Assembly: GCA_027000685.1 (NCBI GenBank)
Contig: JALTNN010000001.1
Location: forward strand, 1 to 7,815
Direction of reading: 5' to 3'
Source of the DNA: Microcaldota archaeon
GTDB taxonomy: Archaea; Iainarchaeota; Iainarchaeia; JAADDC01
Length of the DNA: 7,815 nucleotides
Shown: positions 5,826-7,815 of the stretch, one piece after another
Numbering within the stretch: the first letter of the stretch is position 1
Layout: each line of letters begins with the position of its first letter
The notes under the pieces: generated by a model
Told to the model about the DNA's origin: nothing
Seen by the model: the letters and a program-made list of their open reading frames with translations, nothing else
The model's database searches: none
Translations under genes and position numbers: made by a program

Positions 5826-7525
5826 CAGGTGAGGCACGTCCACGTATCGATTCCTGTACACTTCCACGTGTTTCCGTTTGCGTCGGTAACCGTCTCATTT
5901 AACCTCGTCCAGTAGTAGTAGCCGTTCTCGTCTCTCAACAGACAGTAACGATCGCTCGCTAATGAGGAGTATGCGGCATTTATGCTGAACGTATTGCCTG
6001 TGGACAAGTCTAGAGCACTTGTTGTACGAACGTTCACAATGAAGTAATACCTACTGACGCAGTTGGCATCTTCGAAGGGAATTTTTGGAGGACTGTAATA
6101 GTAGATTTTTCCATCAGGCGACCAAGCGCAGTCCGGACACCAGATTCCGTAAACATCGTTGCAGAGCTGCTGATTCTTATCCATATCTCCCTCTATCCAC
6201 GTTCCGAACTTGTAGCAGGTCCATAACGATCCGTCATAGGTTTTTATCTCATAGCTCAGTGCTACCCATGTACATGTTCTGTCCGTGTAGAAGATACCAG
6301 GGTTGCAATAGACACAGGTAGGCATCTGGAGCCGTCCCGTATCGGTTATAGAGGGATCTGCAGTCGGCCCAGAAACGCTTCTTCTGTTTGTATTATTTCC
6401 TGAGAGGTCGAGAACATCAACCCTGTAGATATCTGAGGAGTTCACGCAGGGTCCTCTATCGAGTACTAACCAATAAGGACCTGCCTGGTAGTAGATGTTA
6501 TAATCAGAAGACCACACACACTCGGTGGTAGTACACCACGTATATCCACAGGCTGTACACGCCTGGAGCGAGGCGTCCGTGCTTCTTTTCACGGGTGTCG
6601 GTTCCATACACGCACCAGCTGAGCAGTAAAGGTCGAATGTGGCGCTGTCGAACTGTCCATCCCCGTCGTAGTCGTACCATACATCGGGAGACACACAATA
6701 ATCATTGAACGTCTCCGTGCCGCAGTACTGCCCGTCACAGTCCGGATCCGCACAGTCTGTCAGCCCATCATAGTCATTATCAATAGAGTCAAAGCATATA
6801 CTTTCAGTAACGATAAGGGAGAATGAGACGCTGTCCGACCCTGTGAGACCCGTGTCGTCCGTGGCGGTGACGGTGACCGTGTAGCTTCCGTCGGCGGAGT
6901 AGGAGCAGGTGTAGGATGTGGAGGTTCCGGGGAGGGTGGCCTCGGGTGTTCCGTCTCCGTCGCAGTCCACGGTGATGGAGGTTATTGTGCCGTCGGGGTC
7001 GAGGGCGTCCCACTGAACTGTGATGTAAGCACCGACGAGAGACGCGCCCTCGTCCGGGTAGAGAATGGATACGAGTGGGGCGTCGGACGAGGCACTGAAC
7101 GAGGTTGAGAGGGATGTTGACTGTGACGAAGAGTCAACGGCCGTGCACGTAAACGTGAATGTTCCGGGAGTGCCCGGTGTGTAGGTGGTGGAGCAGGAGG
7201 AAGAGGTTCCAGAGGCCGTGCAGGACTTGACAGTGGTTCCGTTCACAGTGATGGTTATGGAAGATAGGTTTACGTCATCGGAGGCCTCACAGTAGAGGGA
7301 GAAGGAGGTCGTAGGCTTGCCGATGGTGGGGGAGACGTACATATTCGTTATCTCGGGCGGATCGTCACCCGTTGTGAGGTAGTTCACCTCCGGGGGTTTG
7401 TATCCCCTGAGCTTCTCGTAGAGCGTCGTGGTGGAGGACTGGAGGATCGAGCCGGCCACCAGTACCACGAGTATCAGGCCGCCAACAAGGAGTAGGTACT
7501 CGAACGCGCCCTGAAGTTTTTTCAC
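5822..7525 (-). CDS. Large cysteine-rich surface protein with class III pilin-like signal and Ig-like domains (567 aa)
   Basis: From the GTG at 7525-7523 the protein starts MKKLQGAFEYLLLVGGLIL. This is a near-perfect class III signal: basic leader, Gln at +1, Glu at +5, then a hydrophobic helix to about residue 29. The outside part begins with two Ig-like/PKD-like domains (about 57-147 and 150-240). Next comes a metal-binding region with CFDSIDNDYDGLTDCADPDC (244-263) and three DxDxDGxx[D/E] loops (187-195, 249-257, 285-293). The tail is aromatic and Cys-rich, appears as two diverged copies (322-446, 454-567), and ends TCLTC. There are 30 Cys and five N-X-S/T sequons (86, 95, 362, 377, 543). 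An upstream TTG at 7549 is open but would extend the leader and sits beside the TATA box. The role is inferred: a pilin-anchored adhesion or display protein. The C-terminal half is lower in GC than the N-terminal half. Confidence 0.85.
   Translation of the reverse strand: MKKLQGAFEYLLLVGGLILVVLVAGSILQSSTTTLYEKLRGYKPPEVNYLTTGDDPPEITNMYVSPTIGKPTTSFSLYCEASDDVNLSSITITVNGTTVKSCTASGTSSSCSTTYTPGTPGTFTFTCTAVDSSSQSTSLSTSFSASSDAPLVSILYPDEGASLVGAYITVQWDALDPDGTITSITVDCDGDGTPEATLPGTSTSYTCSYSADGSYTVTVTATDDTGLTGSDSVSFSLIVTESICFDSIDNDYDGLTDCADPDCDGQYCGTETFNDYCVSPDVWYDYDGDGQFDSATFDLYCSAGACMEPTPVKRSTDASLQACTACGYTWCTTTECVWSSDYNIYYQAGPYWLVLDRGPCVNSSDIYRVDVLDLSGNNTNRRSVSGPTADPSITDTGRLQMPTCVYCNPGIFYTDRTCTWVALSYEIKTYDGSLWTCYKFGTWIEGDMDKNQQLCNDVYGIWCPDCAWSPDGKIYYYSPPKIPFEDANCVSRYYFIVNVRTTSALDLSTGNTFSINAAYSSLASDRYCLLRDENGYYYWTRLNETVTDANGNTWKCTGIDTWTCLTC
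5825..6562 (-). repeat. Diverged tandem duplication in the C-terminal half of the surface protein
   Basis: Copy A (6188-6562) and copy B (5825-6166) share an ordered set of marks. GYTWC..CVWSSDYNIYY in A matches GIWC..CAWSPDGKIYYY in B. LDRGPCVNSSDIYRVDVLDLSGN matches FEDANCVSRYYFIVNV..LDLSTGN. The copies close with E-I-K-T-Y-D-G-S-L-W-T-C..GTW and E-T-V-T-D-A-N-G-N-T-W-K-C..DTW. Copy A has an insert of about 15-20 residues in the middle. The alignment was made by eye; the DNA has diverged too far to show as a nucleotide repeat. Confidence 0.6.
6755..6781 (-). other. DxDxDGxxD metal-binding loop
   Basis: Encodes DNDYDGLTD (residues 249-257 of the surface protein) with Asp at positions 1, 3, 5 and 9 of an EF-hand-type loop, followed by CADPDCDG. 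Two sister loops lie at 6941-6967 (DCDGDGTPE) and 6647-6673 (DYDGDGQFD). Calcium is the likely ligand by analogy with EF-hand and thrombospondin type 3 loops. Confidence 0.6.
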
Positions 7526-7580
7526 GGAGTAATTTGAGTGAAAGTGCAATATAAATTTGGTGCGGTGTCCCCTATTTATT
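7526..7580 (-). promoter_or_regulatory. Intergenic promoter of the surface protein gene
   Basis: The 55-base gap between two minus-strand genes holds AAATTTATATTGC, with TTTATA at 7555-7550. The box ends 25 bases before the GTG start at 7525, giving a leaderless-type layout nearly identical to that of rfcL. No Shine-Dalgarno precedes the GTG. No hairpin or T-run is seen downstream of the preceding gene's stop. Confidence 0.65.
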
Positions 7581-7815
7581 CTACTCCATGCCGACGCACG
7601 TGCTATACCAGTAAACGAAGTTCGGCGTTGGATGGTCAGACGTTATCTTAACACAGTAGTAGCCCTTTTGGGTTTTTGTACAGCGTACCAGCTCATAGTA
7701 AGTGTTCTCAGCTATACTAACAGTAATGACGGTATTGGGGTCTCCCCTACAGGGCTGGAAGTAGATGGAAGTGTCCAGGTCTTTCGCCGCCTCCTCAAGG
7801 GACGTGTAGTAACCC
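7581..7815 (-). CDS. C-terminal end of an unknown, probably secreted Cys-containing protein (partial)
   Basis: Reading the minus strand from the window edge gives 77 codons and a TAG stop at 7583-7581. The start is beyond the window, so the size is unknown. The visible part is rich in Tyr and Thr and has four Cys (in QPCRG, VRCTK, YYCVK and STCVG). It shows alternating strand-like segments and no membrane helix at its end. The composition resembles the aromatic/Cys-rich tail of the neighbouring surface protein, and its GC is likewise low. It is probably another extracellular protein, perhaps also pilin-anchored, but its N-terminus is not visible and no family is recognised. Confidence 0.7.
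   Translation of the reverse strand, partial: GYYTSLEEAAKDLDTSIYFQPCRGDPNTVITVSIAENTYYELVRCTKTQKGYYCVKITSDHPTPNFVYWYSTCVGME

Noticed and set aside
7561..7582. Possible terminator after the partial gene
   Set aside because: The stretch after the TAG has no stable inverted repeat and no T-run on the transcript strand, only A/T-rich bases and a short run of G.
1..7815. CRISPR arrays, tRNA or rRNA genes, insertion sequences
   Set aside because: No regularly spaced repeats, no cloverleaf-like or rRNA sequence and no transposase motif or terminal inverted repeats were seen. Almost all of the window is coding.

Overview
The window looks like chromosomal DNA from an archaeon, probably a thermophile. 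It carries a replication factor C large subunit, an archaeal-type YchF/TGS GTPase and a dolichyl-phosphate-type GlcNAc-1-P transferase. It also has proteins with archaeal class III (type IV pilin-like) signal sequences. Two GTG starts sit about 25 bases downstream of TTTATA boxes, as expected for leaderless archaeal transcripts. Genes are tightly packed with many 4-7 base overlaps, most DNA is about 60-65% GC, and arginine is mostly AGG. The Asp/Cys-rich metal-binding motif in the large surface protein recalls proteins from DPANN genomes, but the lineage cannot be fixed from this window.

Layout. (1) Minus strand, 1-1889: rfcL, then a GlcNAc-1-P transferase gene cut by the left window edge, joined by an ATGA overlap. 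(2) A 37-base divergent gap, 1890-1926, holds the rfcL TATA box and must also hold the promoter for the rightward genes. (3) Plus strand, 1927-5825: a six-gene operon with no gap above 4 bases. It has three small membrane-anchored, pilin-like proteins, then a YchF-like GTPase, a cysteine-free metzincin-type zinc protease and a calcineurin-like phosphoesterase. (4) Minus strand, 5822-7525: a 567-residue cysteine-rich surface protein with a textbook class III signal, two Ig-like domains, three DxDxDGxx[D/E] loops and a duplicated aromatic/Cys-rich tail. Its stop codon overlaps that of the phosphoesterase gene. (5) Minus strand, 7581-7815: the C-terminal end of another Cys-containing protein.

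How the parts may fit: the plus-strand trio looks like pseudopilin or minor-pilin subunits. The large minus-strand protein looks like a pilin-anchored display or adhesion protein with five N-glycosylation sequons. The GlcNAc-1-P transferase is of the type that starts archaeal N-glycan synthesis. The link between pilin-like subunits and the GTPase, protease and phosphoesterase rests on operon structure alone. The C-terminal half of the large surface protein and the partial gene beside it are clearly lower in GC (about 43-45% in sampled lines) than the rest (about 65%), which suggests recently acquired or fast-evolving surface modules.
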